NCBI GenBank assembly: GCA_002105175.1
Contig: MCGE01000023.1
Span: 353,501-417,500, forward strand
DNA length: 64,000 nucleotides
Source: Absidia repens
Taxonomy: Eukaryota; Mucoromycota; Mucoromycetes; Mucorales; Cunninghamellaceae
Direction: 5' to 3'
Under the pieces are notes generated by a model. That model searched no databases. It was not told the origin of the DNA and was given only the letters and a program-made list of their open reading frames with translations. The position numbers and the translations under genes are program-made. Positions 33,365 through 44,323 of this stretch are shown here, in pieces (the stretch's first letter is position 1; each line of letters starts with the position of its first letter).

Positions 33365-35842
33365 CTAACCATCATCGTCCTCCACATACATGCTTTCTAA
33401 TATCGGTAATACATTTGTCCATAGATCCACGCCCTAAAACATGACGAAGAAATATACCATTGATGTTCAGTTCTTATTGTAGATCATCTTTACTAGTTCG
33501 TTTTTGTGCTACATACCTTTTGGTAAAAGTCGACATGACAATCTGCATACGCGGCTAACCCTTGTTTCAACTCCACCGTTCTTGTTTTCTTAAAAACATC
33601 ATATTCCTTGATCATCTGACTTGAGAAAGTGTTGTTGGCATCATTGGCGAGGGACACTTCCTGTTCCAACTAAGAGATCCAATTGTCAAAACAAGAAGTC
33701 TAGAATCAGTAATTCATTCGGCCCAGTTCTTTTTCCTTTTCTATATTTACTATCTAAAATTTACCTCTTCCAGCTTGAATTGTAACCGTGTCAATCGTTC
33801 CCTCCTTGTCTGAGTAAGGTTGTTACCCTTCATTTCTCCCATCTTGTCAGCCATAAAATCACTAATGTTCAATGAGGCACTTCCTCCAAAATGCTGCCCA
33901 GGATGTAATAGTCGTTCTCGATCTTGTGCCAGTCTTTGTAGATATGTTGATAAATCTTCAAAATTCACCTGTTTCTGATCACGCTCTTGTAATTGATCCT
34001 GGAGCGCATAAAAAACAATAGGTGAGCAATTTTCACATTTCAATCCCCGTTTTACTGTTAAAAAAAAAAAAAAAAAGATATTACCTTTGTCGCCCGACAA
34101 TATGTTAGTAATTCATGTATGTTATTCAAGTATGTTGTATCTTCATTTTTAGTCTATAATGCAAAACAAAACGAAACAAAAATATGTGTTACAATAGGTT
34201 CTTCTACATGCTTGCATAAACCCATCCCAAATAAACTACATTACCAAATCAGATATACACCCTGCGTATGATTCCATGGTTTCCGCAAATTGACGTAGCT
34301 TCCTTTCTACCTTGGGCTCCAGCACCGATAGTCCACGAATGCTATTTGAAAATTCACGGTAATCTTGCTCTAGATCTAAAAGTCACAGGCAATAAGAAAA
34401 AGTTATTAATATTACTATTAATTTCCGATATTTGATTCGTTACCTTGTTGGCGCCTTCCAATCCGAGAATAAATCCGTTCCACAATGTCCAAGTTATCTT
34501 CAAATTTGCCCACAGCTTCTTTCATCATGACAAACCGATCATCAGGCTTTTTGACTTTGCTAAATGGTTTGGAAAATGTATCACCAAAGACGGAAAACAC
34601 AGATGCATGAGAGGGAATGCGTTTGGATTGCATTTGCTTGTCATTTTTCTAAAGTAAAACACATTAGACCAAACCAATGTTAGCACCTGTCACATGAAGT
34701 CCTACTAGAGTCATTCCTTTTTTTTTATTTTTATTTTTATCACTTACGAAATCCCCTGATTCCAAAAAGACACGTGTACATTGTGATGCCTGTAATAGTG
34801 GATGCCTTGCAATTCGATTCAAAAACCACTGCAGGCTACATGAATAAAACACACACACACACACACGCACACACAAAAAATATATTAGCCTGTATGTACT
34901 TTTGTTTTTTTGCCATGCACTTACCCCAATCTCCGTTTTTCGATAAAATCCTTGTCAAAACGATCTCCTTTGATATATCCTACAATAAAATAAAATAAAT
35001 CTAAAGTCTAGTTCGTTGTGATATATCTTTTGAATACCTACTCATCCTATGCTTTTCTGGTGGGTATGGTATAATACAAGCAGGGAATTCCAGACATAAA
35101 GAATTGTATAACCAAACAAAATCTTGAAATCGACGCCGAACAGGTTTTGGGTTGCTTGATGCAAAAGTTTCCACCGTGGTCTAATAAAATAAATAAAAAA
35201 CAGTAGAAGCATCGATCAGTATGGGTGCTAAAGTGGCCGGAATAGTTTCACATTTATCACTGGATGTTTGTTTGCTTTCTTTTTGCCTTCCTTACCGTGG
35301 TTGTGATAAGGTAAGTGATAAAATTTGCATCATATTTCTGAGGATCCTCCACAAGTACCGTCATTGGTTTTGATGCATCAGGAGTATTGGTGATAGTTGT
35401 TGTGTTGTTGGTATAATCGCTGGTAGGGTCCGGGGATATAAAAGGTGTCAAGTGGTCGCCAGTATTACCGTTGTTTGAATAGCTGGTATGATCTTGATAA
35501 TTCCAATTTTCAACGACATCATTATCATTGTCGTCGTTGGTGCTGTTGTGCGATAGCATAGCTGTTTTTCCGTATTTTGTGCTGGTCGAGGTCGATGGGT
35601 CTGCTGTAGAATAAAGATCTTGATTCATTCCATTATAATCCTAGAAAATAACAATAAAAATAATAATATGAATATTAGTCAAAAGAATACCAGTAGAATG
35701 TTGATTATCTTACAAGTTCGTCAAAGCTGTTGTTGGAACTGCTGCTGTACGTCAAGACAGGATTGTTGCTGGCAGTATGAGGAATAAAAGCATTCGTCGA
35801 GTAATCATCCCAGCGAACATCAGCATAGTCCTCTGTATTCAT
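33365..35842 (-). CDS. Sorting nexin, PX-BAR, Snx4/Atg24-like
   Basis: The start at 35842 gives MNTEDYADVRWDDYSTNAFI; about eight exons end at 33365. The first 150 residues are disordered and Asn/Thr/Ser-rich. The PX domain follows: RRRFQDFVWLYNSLCLEFPA, CIIPPYPEKHRM, SRYIKGDRFDKDFIEKRRLG and LQWFLNRIARHPLLQASQCT-RVFLES. The RRRF, PPYPEK and RR-x-x-L residues are the phosphoinositide-binding and fold positions. The C-terminal part is a helical BAR domain (FEDNLDIVERIYSRIGRRQQ, LEPKVERKLRQFAETMESYA, YADCHVDFYQKGVDLW). Spacing and the EKHR-x-x-YIKGDRF block favour Snx4/Atg24 over Snx41/Atg20. Such proteins bind PI3P and serve endosome recycling and selective autophagy. Confidence 0.88.
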
Positions 35843-36185
35843 TGTTTGTTTGATAAAGATACTTGATTTTTCCAGGATCAACTAAGAACAATCAAATAAA
35901 AAAAAAAAAAAAAAGATAGAGCAAAAAAAGAAAAAAATATAAAAGTGGGAAGCGGGAATTATATAAAGCATCACCCGTGATTGAAATTGCGACAGAGGGA
36001 AAATTCGAGTTTCCAAAATGAAACCAACGCTAATATAATAGACAATGTTAGTTTATGATTATATATAAAATACAAATATTGTGATGATTAAATTGGTTCT
36101 GGTTCATTGCACCGCATAAGATCACATAACTGATTTCCCTCTGCTTGAGCCAATCGTGGTAATCCATATTTTGGTCTTGATCATC
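35843..36185. other. Promoter side of the sorting nexin gene
   Basis: A poly(A) run (35898-35914) lies about 55 bases upstream of the start codon on the plus strand, so a T run is read on the coding strand. On the minus strand the frame KYGLPRLAQAEGNQLCDLMR (about 36165-36100) is short and might be a tail exon of the small gene to its right. Confidence 0.35.
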
Positions 36186-36233
36186 AGCAAAAATGCAATT
36201 GTCGTATTCTTCCTAATAGCATACCCTCAAGTT

Positions 36234-36711
36234 CCTTCAAGGTCGTCCAAGAGCTTCGAGAAAGACTTCTTCAACTTGGATGCGGAAGAGTATTGTATTT
36301 CTTGAACTGCACTAAATTGAAACACAGGTTAACGTTAAATAATATTTCTGGGATTTTACCTTAGTGGATGAAAACCTGAATCCGTCATTATGCCAAAGAT
36401 GTAGTTTAGAGCAGTTAAAAGTCGAGGACTTTATTCTTCCTCCATCGGAAAATAGCGACGGCACCTGGTATACCAAAATCAAAGTATAATTAGCTAATAC
36501 AAAGTACGGGGAGGGTGACAATATTAAAATGAGAGAATAACAAGACTGTAATATACTGCGTAATGAATAAGGGGAGAAATCTGTTAGGACAAAACATATT
36601 GAGAGGAGATGTAAAATAAGGGAATAGAGAATATACCATATAGCAGTTCATGGCAGTAACAGTACATTTCAATATACGACAGGCTGGGGTTCGATCAGCC
36701 GAGAAGGTCAT
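36234..36711 (-). CDS. Possible small spliced gene, unrecognised
   Basis: On the minus strand an ATG at 36711 opens MTFSADRTPACRILKCTVTA and reaches a donor at 36637. The second exon (36464-36360) reads VPSLFSDGGRIKSS then TFNCSKLHLWHNDGFRFSST. Both junctions are phase 0 with GT-AG ends. A third exon after a CAATTTAG acceptor (about 36311) reads CSSRNTILFRIQVEEVFLEA-LGRP and stops near 36240. The alternative frame AVQEIQYSSASKLKKSFSKL-LDDLEGT would need a different junction. The total is about 84 residues. I do not recognise it. The balanced residue use and matching splice phases suggest a real gene or a fragment of one. The N-terminal MTF-x-A with a later LHLW-x-DG-x-RF stretch vaguely recalls 9-1-1 clamp subunits such as Hus1, without enough to assign. 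Confidence 0.35.
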
Positions 36712-37309
36712 CTTGAGTTTCCTTTTTTTTTTTTTTTTTTTTTTTTATAAAAAGAAGATAATTTACTGCGAATAATCATGCCATGTGAGAAACAAATAAG
36801 GCTTAATAGTCTCACAGGAGACGGCACACAGAGGTAGAGACTGAAAAGATAAAAATTTGAAATGCTCCCGAAAACCAGGAAAGGTTTGGAAGGATGTTCA
36901 ATTTACACTCCCGAATTCCAAGATATGTTTATGTACTCATTCCCTCCCTATGTTATACATATTATCCTCATAGGTTTGTCATCTTGTTATTTGGACCCAA
37001 CTTGAACACAAAACCCTTCTCCCATTGTAATTTTTTTGGGGAGAGGGGCAGTTTTCATAGCTTTAAACTAGAGAATGAAATCTTATTTTCGAGGATATGT
37101 GTGAGAAAATCTGGTCTAGGCCGATTGCGATTGAACAAGTGCTTTCTTCTCAAAATGCTTCAATGCGCTTCAATTATTACTTTTTTATTTTCCCATTGCT
37201 GTTTTATTCTGAATGTGTTCATCCCTTCGTGTTTTCTGATTCATCAACCATGAACCTTTTTAAAAATTCACAAACCCCAATCTCACAAGGACGACCACAG
37301 AAAATATTT
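36712..37309. other. Intergenic, between small gene and R1 copy 7
   Basis: A T run (36721-36746) lies immediately upstream of the putative small gene on its coding strand. The overlapping ORFs at 36894-37253 and 37097-37312 are Phe/Ser-rich in AT-rich DNA and share no motif. I do not call them. Confidence 0.4.
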
Positions 37310-37930
37310 TGAAATCCCGTCCACGTGAAATTATATTTAAAATTTTTCGCTCTGTCTCTTTTTTTCTTCATCATTCAACTTCTTTGAGGTTATGGCGATC
37401 TTAAGATTAGGGTCAGGATTAGTTTAGAAGGGGATACAGCTCAGGGATTACAAGATGGATGAGGCAACTCTTTCATTTTGGATTCAAGATTTTCAACCAA
37501 CATTAGTTGGCTTTTTGGGGCCGCCATTAGCTTAGCCAAGTGTTAGTTTCTCCATAATTTAAATATACATTGAATAAAATACGTCTACTTCTACATCCTT
37601 CAATGAAAAATGTCCCATAGGTTTTTCTCATGTCGTGTACAATGAATCCTTTTTTTTTTTTTTTTTTTTTACTACCATTGCCCTTTTTGATTAATGTAGA
37701 CCATTGTTGTGCTGCAACAAGAAATGTCCCTCCAGTCTTTATAAGCATTTGTGTCGCACATTAAATACCTTTTTGCGATCACGCCTTTAGACTAGCGCTA
37801 ACCATTCCCCTGAACTCCCATCCCCCTCTTAGTCTCCTACATACTACCTTCATTAGATCTCTTGTGCTAATGAGCCTCTCGTCTTTAGTTTAGTACCTAT
37901 CAATATACTTCAATTAAATATAGTTTTTTC
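37310..37930 (-). repeat. Dispersed repeat R1, copy 7 (inverted)
   Basis: Full-length inverted copy. It begins with the end block TTTGAAATCCCGTCCACGTG, then a pyrimidine-rich segment, CATCATTCAACTTCTTTGAG and GGATTAGTTTAGAAGGGG. Next come CAGGGATTACAAGATG, CTCTTTCATTTTGGATTCA, CATTAGCTTAGCCAAGTGTT and GAATAAAATACGTCT. The TTCAATGAAAAATGTCCC word matches GGGACATTTTTCATTGAA of forward copies. It confirms that the unit inserts in either orientation. Confidence 0.9.
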
Positions 37931-38690
37931 TTAGTTACTAATTCTATGACCCATATGATAGTGAGAAACGTTGTTATTATTGATCTTTTGTGAAAGCCTT
38001 ATCATAGCACCTGCTTTTTACTGCACCCACCTTATCCACTTTTAGCTCTTCCCTACCCTCAGAATCCAAGGGATTGGTTGACAACCCTGCATTATTTAAT
38101 ATGAAATGTAGGCATATTGTTGTTTCTACCAATCAATATCAATGAACATAGGTCATACCACCACCGTAATAGTCCTCATATAAATATTATAGTCTTCAAT
38201 TGATTAAGCATACTGTATACATGAGATCATTGTTTTTTTTTATTACATATGGCATAATAATGATAAATACCCCATAAAAACCCAAACTAAAAAAATCACT
38301 TAAGTTCTGAGGAGATGCGAAATGCAGTAGGTGTCACCATCCACACTGAATCACCCTCCCGCCACACAAACAGAAAAATTTCAGTCCAGCTGTCTCCCAC
38401 GAAAGCGTCAAATGTGGCGAGTGTCTAATCCCATTCCATCAATACCCCGCTTCAACGACAATAACATCCCCTTTGGCGCTCAATGGATTTGTTTTCTAGT
38501 TCTTTGCAAATGTGTTGGGAATGTTTAAATCCCGTATATGAATAATGCTTTTGGAAATTGGGACGCTGTTTAAAAAACCATCCCAAGTCTGTGACTCTTT
38601 CCCGCTCAGAAATAAACAACTCAGTGCTAAAAAAAAAAAAAGCTATTCTTTTTTTCTTTCCCATTCATACACAACGCACCAAAATACATC
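37931..38690. other. Intergenic, promoter side of the mitoribosomal gene
   Basis: No supported gene. Sequence near 38395-38450 matches, in reverse complement, a segment near 16345-16400, hinting at a second low-copy repeat. The start of the uS14m gene follows a TTTTTTTCTTTCCC pyrimidine stretch. Confidence 0.4.
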
Positions 38691-38990
38691 ATGCGCTCTC
38701 GTATTCTCCGTGACATTAAAGCTCGCCAATCCCTTGCTGACAATGAATTGACTCGCCAAGCCTATCGATATGTCACTCGTAACGAAACTCTCCCTGCCCG
38801 TGTCCGGCATCAAGCTCAATTAGCTCTCAACGCCTTACCCAAACAATCCTCTCCAACTTTTATTTCCAACCGCTGTGTCGCTACCGGTCATGGATCTGGT
38901 ATTTTGCGTGAATTCAAGTTGTGTAGATTCCAATTTCGATTAAAGGCATTGAACGGTGAACTTCCTGGTGTCAAGAAAGCCTCTTGGTAG
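38691..38990 (+). CDS. Mitochondrial small-subunit ribosomal protein uS14m (Mrp2 type)
   Basis: A single-exon gene of 99 codons. The sequence MRSRILRDIKARQSLADNEL, TRQAYRYVTRNETLPARVRH and QAQLALNALPKQSSPTFISN-RC, with GILREFKLCRFQFRLKALNG and ELPGVKKASW at the end, is the uS14 family throughout. The Arg-rich N-terminus, the NRC motif and the closing KKASW block are all typical. It lacks zinc-binding Cys pairs, as usual for mitochondrial members. It binds the head of the small mitoribosomal subunit, and the basic N-terminal helix would serve as import signal. The length fits the family (about 100-115). Confidence 0.95.
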   Translation: MRSRILRDIKARQSLADNELTRQAYRYVTRNETLPARVRHQAQLALNALPKQSSPTFISNRCVATGHGSGILREFKLCRFQFRLKALNGELPGVKKASW

Positions 38991-39293
38991 ATTATATACA
39001 CATATCAATATAGATATCATTCCTTCCCCTTTCTTCTTTTTTTTTTTTTTTTATCACATCATACGTATCACATCCCTATTTAGTCAATTACTCTTCTCCC
39101 GTCTCCCATACTTGTCATCCATAGCTACAACCCGTTTTCTAAAAACACCCATCTTTTGTACAATATATATTTTATTTTTATTACATATTTCAACTAGATA
39201 TTCGATCAAAATAAAGTCAAATCCATTCAAAACAATATAAATGATAGTGTAGTGTGTGTGTGTGTGTGTGTGTGTGGATGTGGATATGCTAAT
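38991..39293. other. Convergent 3' ends, uS14m and disordered-protein gene
   Basis: About 300 bases between two convergent genes. They contain a T run (39036-39051), an AATAAAG-like word near 39210 and a (GT)n microsatellite at about 39252-39276. Confidence 0.6.
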
Positions 39294-41469
39294 CTATGGG
39301 GGAGGGTATAGGGTTTCTAGTAAACAAAAGGGACAGGGTTCTTGATGACCTTGACCTTGAATTTGACTGAGACTTGGTAGTGTTGGTGCCTTGTCAATCT
39401 GACCTTGATTTTCCATTGGCGATACTGCTGTTGTCCAATCAGTGTCGTTGTGATTTTCGGTCGTTTGAACGGGAGGTGTTGTCGTTTGATCCAAAGGTTC
39501 ACCGTCATCATGAGCACCCGATATTTCCTGTTCGTCTTGTCCAAGTTGCTGCAGTTGTTGATCATCATCGTCTTCGTCGTCCATATCATCCTCTTCTTCT
39601 TCTTCTTCAGGATCTTCAACAGTAATATCCAGATTCACCTTTAACCGATACAAATCTTGCCCAATAAGTAGTGCTACTGATTCATCAAAGAGTCGTGTGG
39701 TTTCATCCAAGGAAATGAAGTTGTGTCGATTGGTTGTATTGTTGATCTTGGTGTTGGTGTTGGTGTTGGTATTGGTGACTAATCGGTGCAGAACCCTTTT
39801 CCTTGGTCGAATCCAGATGTCGATTGTCTGCCCAGGGTATACTGTTCCAGATTGTACGTCAAAAGTCACATTGCCATTTGCCGAGAATAAAGAGAATACA
39901 AGAGGATTGCCTTGATTTTCTTCATCAACATTAACAGCATTCATATCATTATTGTCTTCATCGTTGTTGGTTAAAGTCAAATGCCCATCGTGTGTGTGTA
40001 TTGCTGTAGATGATATTATACATTTAACGGTGACGCTATCATGAGGATGTAGTGAGTATGAAGTATGTTGGGGTCGGGGTTGTTGGGCATAGCCAGATTT
40101 TACTGCATTCGTATTTCCATCATGAATCCGTAGAGGCTGTATCCTTTTCGTCAATCTTTCCATTTCAGCATCATGTTGTATTGATGAGGATATCCTTGAC
40201 AAAGTTGATCTTGCTGGTGGAGGTGTCACTGATGTTGCATTTTCTCCTTGACGTGATTGTGGTGTGGATGTTTGTTGATGAATCTCCCAGCGATTCCAAT
40301 GGTGCCGATGGTGTAATGATGTTGGTAATGTTTTCTAGTATAAGGAAAAGTATGCATTAAATAACTATTGTTCATCAAATACCTTTTTTTTTTACGTACA
40401 AAGTTTTGCCAAAGAGGTTCTATGGCAGATGATGTGTAAGACCTATTAGCATATGATACTCTTGATGATGACGATCTTTGGTCCGTAGTGTCATTGATAT
40501 CGTTCATGATCTAGAAAATAATGAATGCAAATGAATATAAGAGGTTTTCTTTTATATCCTTTTTGTATATTATTACCTTTTTCTTCAATGATAAATTGTT
40601 CGCTGTAAGAGAAGGCGACCTGGACGAGTGTGTTCGCTTTTGAGGTTCCTAAACAAAGACAGAAAAAGGATGTCAATATTGAGTGCTTTTCATTGTTAAA
40701 AATGACTTACCAAGGGATAGGATGAAGAAGAAGATGGGTGTTGCCACAAGTCACCGATTGATTCTAGTGGTAAAGAGCGTGCACCAAAATATTGCCCAGG
40801 GGAGACAGGTCGCTTATTATGATATTCTGAATTGAACCGAGGCTGTTGTTTTCTTCGTCTTCGATCATGTTGATTATCCAATAAAAAGTCAGCACCTGCA
40901 TTAGATTGATCGTCGGATCCTGTTGATTTTCGGTGATGCTGGTTGGTGGTGCCTGAGTCTTTATCAGTGTAATCATCCGAGTGGTTATTGGTGTCAGTCT
41001 CATTGTTTTCATTATTGGTGCTATTGATTCCCCATATATTATGATCATTACCATATGCAGAAGAAGAGGAAGTGGATATCTTGTTTTTAGCGGCAATGTC
41101 CGGATCAACACGGTAAGAAGCAGTATACGAGTGAAGAGACTGGTGATCAAAACTTGAAGGAGGTCGAGTAGTGGTGATGAGCGAGGCTGATAATTCTTCT
41201 GCGTTGGCCGCTAATTCGGACGCAAGTGTTCTATGATTCGACACGATGTAAGATGAAGATTTGTCATTGGTGAACGTAGTCGTTGGCAATATCGTTTGTT
41301 TTGGGGAAAATTCTTGGGAGTTGTAAGAAGTATTACTGTTGTTGTTGTTGTGCCGATGATATTTATACTTTCCATCGTCATCTTGTTGAAACGATCGACT
41401 GAATTGTTTCGCAAAACTTTGTCCTGATTTTTTGGAAGAATTGTGTGATAATAAAATATCTTGATTCAT
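39294..41469 (-). CDS. Large disordered protein with possible Ig-like beta domain, unrecognised
   Basis: Start at 41469 (MNQDILLSHNSSKKSGQSFA), after rejecting an upstream ATG whose frame is poly-Phe. Four exons with GT-AG introns (near 40708-40647, 40577-40512 and 40401-40336) end at 39294. Most of it is Asn/Ser/Thr/His-rich and disordered. One stretch looks folded: HDSVTVKCIISSTAIHTHDG, NPLVFSLFSANGNVTFDVQS, then GTVYPGQTIDIWIRPRKRVL and ALLIGQDLYRLKVNLDITVE. This pattern (beta strands with a V-x-PGQ-x-x-x-x-x-I-RP turn) resembles ASH/MSP-type Ig-like domains of centrosomal and spindle-pole proteins, by appearance only. An acidic tract (EEEEEEDDMDDEDDDD) and a short tail ending LETLYPPP follow. 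It is divergent from the cyclophilin gene, 396 bases between starts. Confidence 0.7.
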
Positions 41470-41865
41470 TGAAAGCAAACACACATACGCACACACAAAA
41501 AAAAAAAAAAAAAAAAAGCCTTTTGCCCTTTCCCTCAACTTAGTTCAATCTCCGATCAGTTCCTTCTTTCATACAGGTTCCTTCCTACTAGGTATTCCTA
41601 ACGGAATTGAGTATGCATGCTTCTTCAAACATGCTAGTTTTTAGTGAATAAGCTTAGGATGCTATGATCAAAATTATCAGTACCTGAGATGATATCATTT
41701 TTATGTATCATAAGAAGTCTCCTCAGCACGGAAAGGTTGACCCATCATGAAATTTAGGATCCGAATTTTAATTTCGCAATGACTCTACAAAATACATGCT
41801 TGTTGCAAAAAAAATTTTTTTTTCCTCCCCCCCGTTATACCTTTGTTACAACTGCTCCTGACAAT
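41470..41865. promoter_or_regulatory. Divergent promoter, disordered-protein gene / cyclophilin
   Basis: 396 bases lie between opposite start codons. On the cyclophilin side a T run and a C run stand about 40 bases before the ATG (41811-41833). On the other side a poly(A) run (41498-41517) stands about 30 bases from the start. No gene is seen inside. Confidence 0.5.
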
Positions 41866-42719
41866 ATGACGAAAATATATCTTGACGTAGCCATTGGAAA
41901 CACGCTAAAACATACCGATGAAACACTCAGATACAACAAGACAAAAGCCTGGGTAAAGCAATGGGCAACAACCTACGGATTCGCTACAGATAATTTGGAT
42001 GAGCTTGAACAAAATGACAAAGAAACAGTACGTGATATTTTGTCCAACGATCCTACTGCACAGGAAGAAAAATGGCTGGTGGATATACCAAAGCCCCTTG
42101 GTGGTGGTCGCTTGATATTTGAATTATTGAATAAACAATGTCCGAAAACCTGTGACAACTTCGTGGCTCTATGCCAAGGTGGCAAGATCGGCAAGGCTTC
42201 AAAAAAACCCTTACACTACAAGTCCACTCATCTGTTTCGATTGGTTCCTGATTTTGTTGTACAAGGCGGCGATGTAACTAGGGGTAATAAGAATATAATA
42301 GTATCATATCGTATTCATTTTTGATTTGTTCTCTTAGATGATGGCTCTGGAGGTGATTCAATTTACAATGGAAAATTCAATGATGAGAAGGCTGGATTAT
42401 TAAAATTCACAAAGGCTGGACAATTAGCAATGGCTAATAGGTATGGATTGTCATTTTCTATCCAGGGATTTTACGTATGCTAATATCTTCTTTTTTTTTT
42501 CACCTTGACAGTGGGAAAAATACCAACACTTCACAATTTTTTATCACATTGAAAAATCGAGATGACAACGCAAAAGCATTCGATAAAATTGGTGGGAAAT
42601 ATGTGATTTTTGGACAAGCAGTAGATGGACTTGAAGTATTGGATGAAATCAATAATGTGCCAGCCAAAAATGAAACACCTGGAATAGAAATTACAATTGT
42701 TGACTGTGGGGTGGTTTAG
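41866..42719 (+). CDS. Cyclophilin-type peptidyl-prolyl isomerase with insertion between strands 1 and 2
   Basis: Three exons (41866-42283, 42338-42440, 42512-42719) give 242 residues. Cyclophilin blocks are clear: MTKIYLDVAIGN (strand 1), GRLIFELLNKQCPKTCDNFV, ALCQGG, HLFRLVPDFVVQGGDVTR (catalytic Arg retained), GQLAMANSGKNTNTSQFFIT and KYVIFGQAVDGLEVLDEI. Two things are unusual. First, strand 1 and strand 2, normally joined by a short turn, are separated by about 65 residues (13-78) that look helical and charged (YNKTKAWVKQWATTYGFATD, ELEQNDKETVRDILSND). Second, the active-site Trp before K/H-x-V-FG, which gives cyclosporin sensitivity in CypA, is absent (AFDKIGGKYVIFG). Catalysis and proline binding are probably kept; drug binding is probably weak (inference). 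The upstream ATG at 41779 is rejected because its frame crosses the homopolymer. Confidence 0.92.
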
Positions 42720-42831
42720 TTTGGGCTGTGATTCGCTCTGGTGGGATTCTGTTTTCTCGTGGGAAATAATAAATAAAAGGCGGGGTTTGAAGTGTTTTTT
42801 CTTCACACTCTTTTTCAACTATTTTATTCTA

Positions 42832-43652
42832 ATGACAGTCGGACAGCATGAAGTCATTGCCATTGCTGCTGCTTTAGGCGACACTTATGGCATTGGTTAT
42901 CAACAAGATTTGCCTTGGAGCATCCCTGGAGACTGGGAATGGTTTCAGCGCATCACCACTAAACCCTACACGTCTGACACCACTCTCGAACGATATTCCT
43001 TCGAAAAGGATTCTGACTGGCACAACATTGTCATTATGGGGCGCCTTTCTTGGGAATCGATACCTATGCAACAACGACCTCATCACAATCGGTACAATAT
43101 TGTGGTATCAAGTCAAGCATCGTACAATGTGTAAGTCAGACTCAAGAAGACAAGCAACTTCAATACTGAACTATTGATCTTGATATCTCTACTTTTTATT
43201 CTAGGCATGCGGTTGAGAAATGGGAACACGCGACGTTGGTGAACTCCATACAAGATGCTCTTGCTTTGGCAACTCAATTGAAAAAGAATCATGGACGTAT
43301 ATTCATTTTGGGTGGGGAACAAATCTATCGCCAAATGATTGGACAAGATACACCACATTGCACTCATATCCTTTTGACACATATTCAACATACACCTTCG
43401 CCATCACCGCCAACTCCAGCACGTTTGCAATTAGGTTCGAAATATGATGAAACTGCAGATGATACACTATGCAATAACAATAACAGCAACAAAATTGAAT
43501 GCGACACGTTCTTCCCATCCATTGATCCTGCGCATTTTCGTACAGCGTCACACCAAGAACTTCAACTTTTCGTTCAAGAATCAGTACCTTCTGGCCTACA
43601 GATACACGATCCATTTCAGTATGAATTCAGGCTATATGTCCGGCGTGAATGA
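42832..43652 (+). CDS. Dihydrofolate reductase
   Basis: Two exons (42832-43130 and 43205-43652, phase 2 junction restoring SYNV-HAVEKW) encode 248 residues. DHFR blocks are EVIAIAAALGDTYGIGYQQD, LPWSIPGDWEWFQRITT (the Asp/Glu region that protonates folate), HNIVIMGRLSWESIPMQQRP (NADPH loop), NIVVSS and GRIFILGGEQIYRQMI. The end has CDTFFPSID then the C-terminal strands. It reduces dihydrofolate to tetrahydrofolate with NADPH for thymidylate and purine synthesis. At 248 residues it is longer than bacterial (about 160) and closer to fungal forms. One insertion is SPSPPTPARLQLGSKYDETA and the Asn-rich sequence after it, which separates the last strands. The gene starts only 112 bases after the cyclophilin stop. 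Confidence 0.95.
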
Positions 43653-44284
43653 TTTATTAGTATACATTTAGTATAGATACCCCACTTCCCCTCAGCTAGT
43701 ATTCGTTTAGTTTATGCCGTTTTGTATTCAATACAGTTATCTTCCTCTCCTTATCAAATATATCGTTTCCTCCACTCCTCACACAATACATCCATTTTAT
43801 TATGTTATGTTATGTGTGTGTGTGTGTGTGTGTTTTTGATTTTGTGTGTCCTTGCCCAATGTATATTTTTCTATACATGAATACTATATTTGTACAATAC
43901 ATTTTCCTTTGCTCTATTTCTTTTTATTTATTTTCATCACAATAAAATATCATTTGACTCTATAAAGTATTGAAAATGAATGTATCTTTGTCCAGTAACC
44001 TGTTTGTCCAATTTACATTCTTCACAATGCCCAAGCCTAATCCTCTTTTTCTTCCCTATCCCAAATATATATATATTATGGACACAGCTACTCGCCTGGA
44101 ACACCTTATTTTCCCCGTTGCACGTCCTTCGTTCCTCTATATATTTTTAATTTTATTTTTCGGCTTCAATGTAAAGTATTCAAAATGAATGCGTGTTTGT
44201 TTATTTGATGTTAGATGGTATAGTAAACTAAATATATCAAGATAACTAAGGGAGGATATGAGCACAAAAAAGAAGAATGTATAC

Positions 44285-44323
<39 letters not shown>

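Noticed and set aside
36680..36705. tRNA-like T-loop word GGGGTTCGATCAGCC
   Set aside because: The stem arrangement is wrong, no acceptor stem or anticodon arm can be drawn around it, and the bases are better explained as coding.
39374..39644. Leu/Val/Phe-rich ORFs antisense to the acidic tail of the disordered protein
   Set aside because: Complement of Asp/Glu/Gln codon runs; no independent support.
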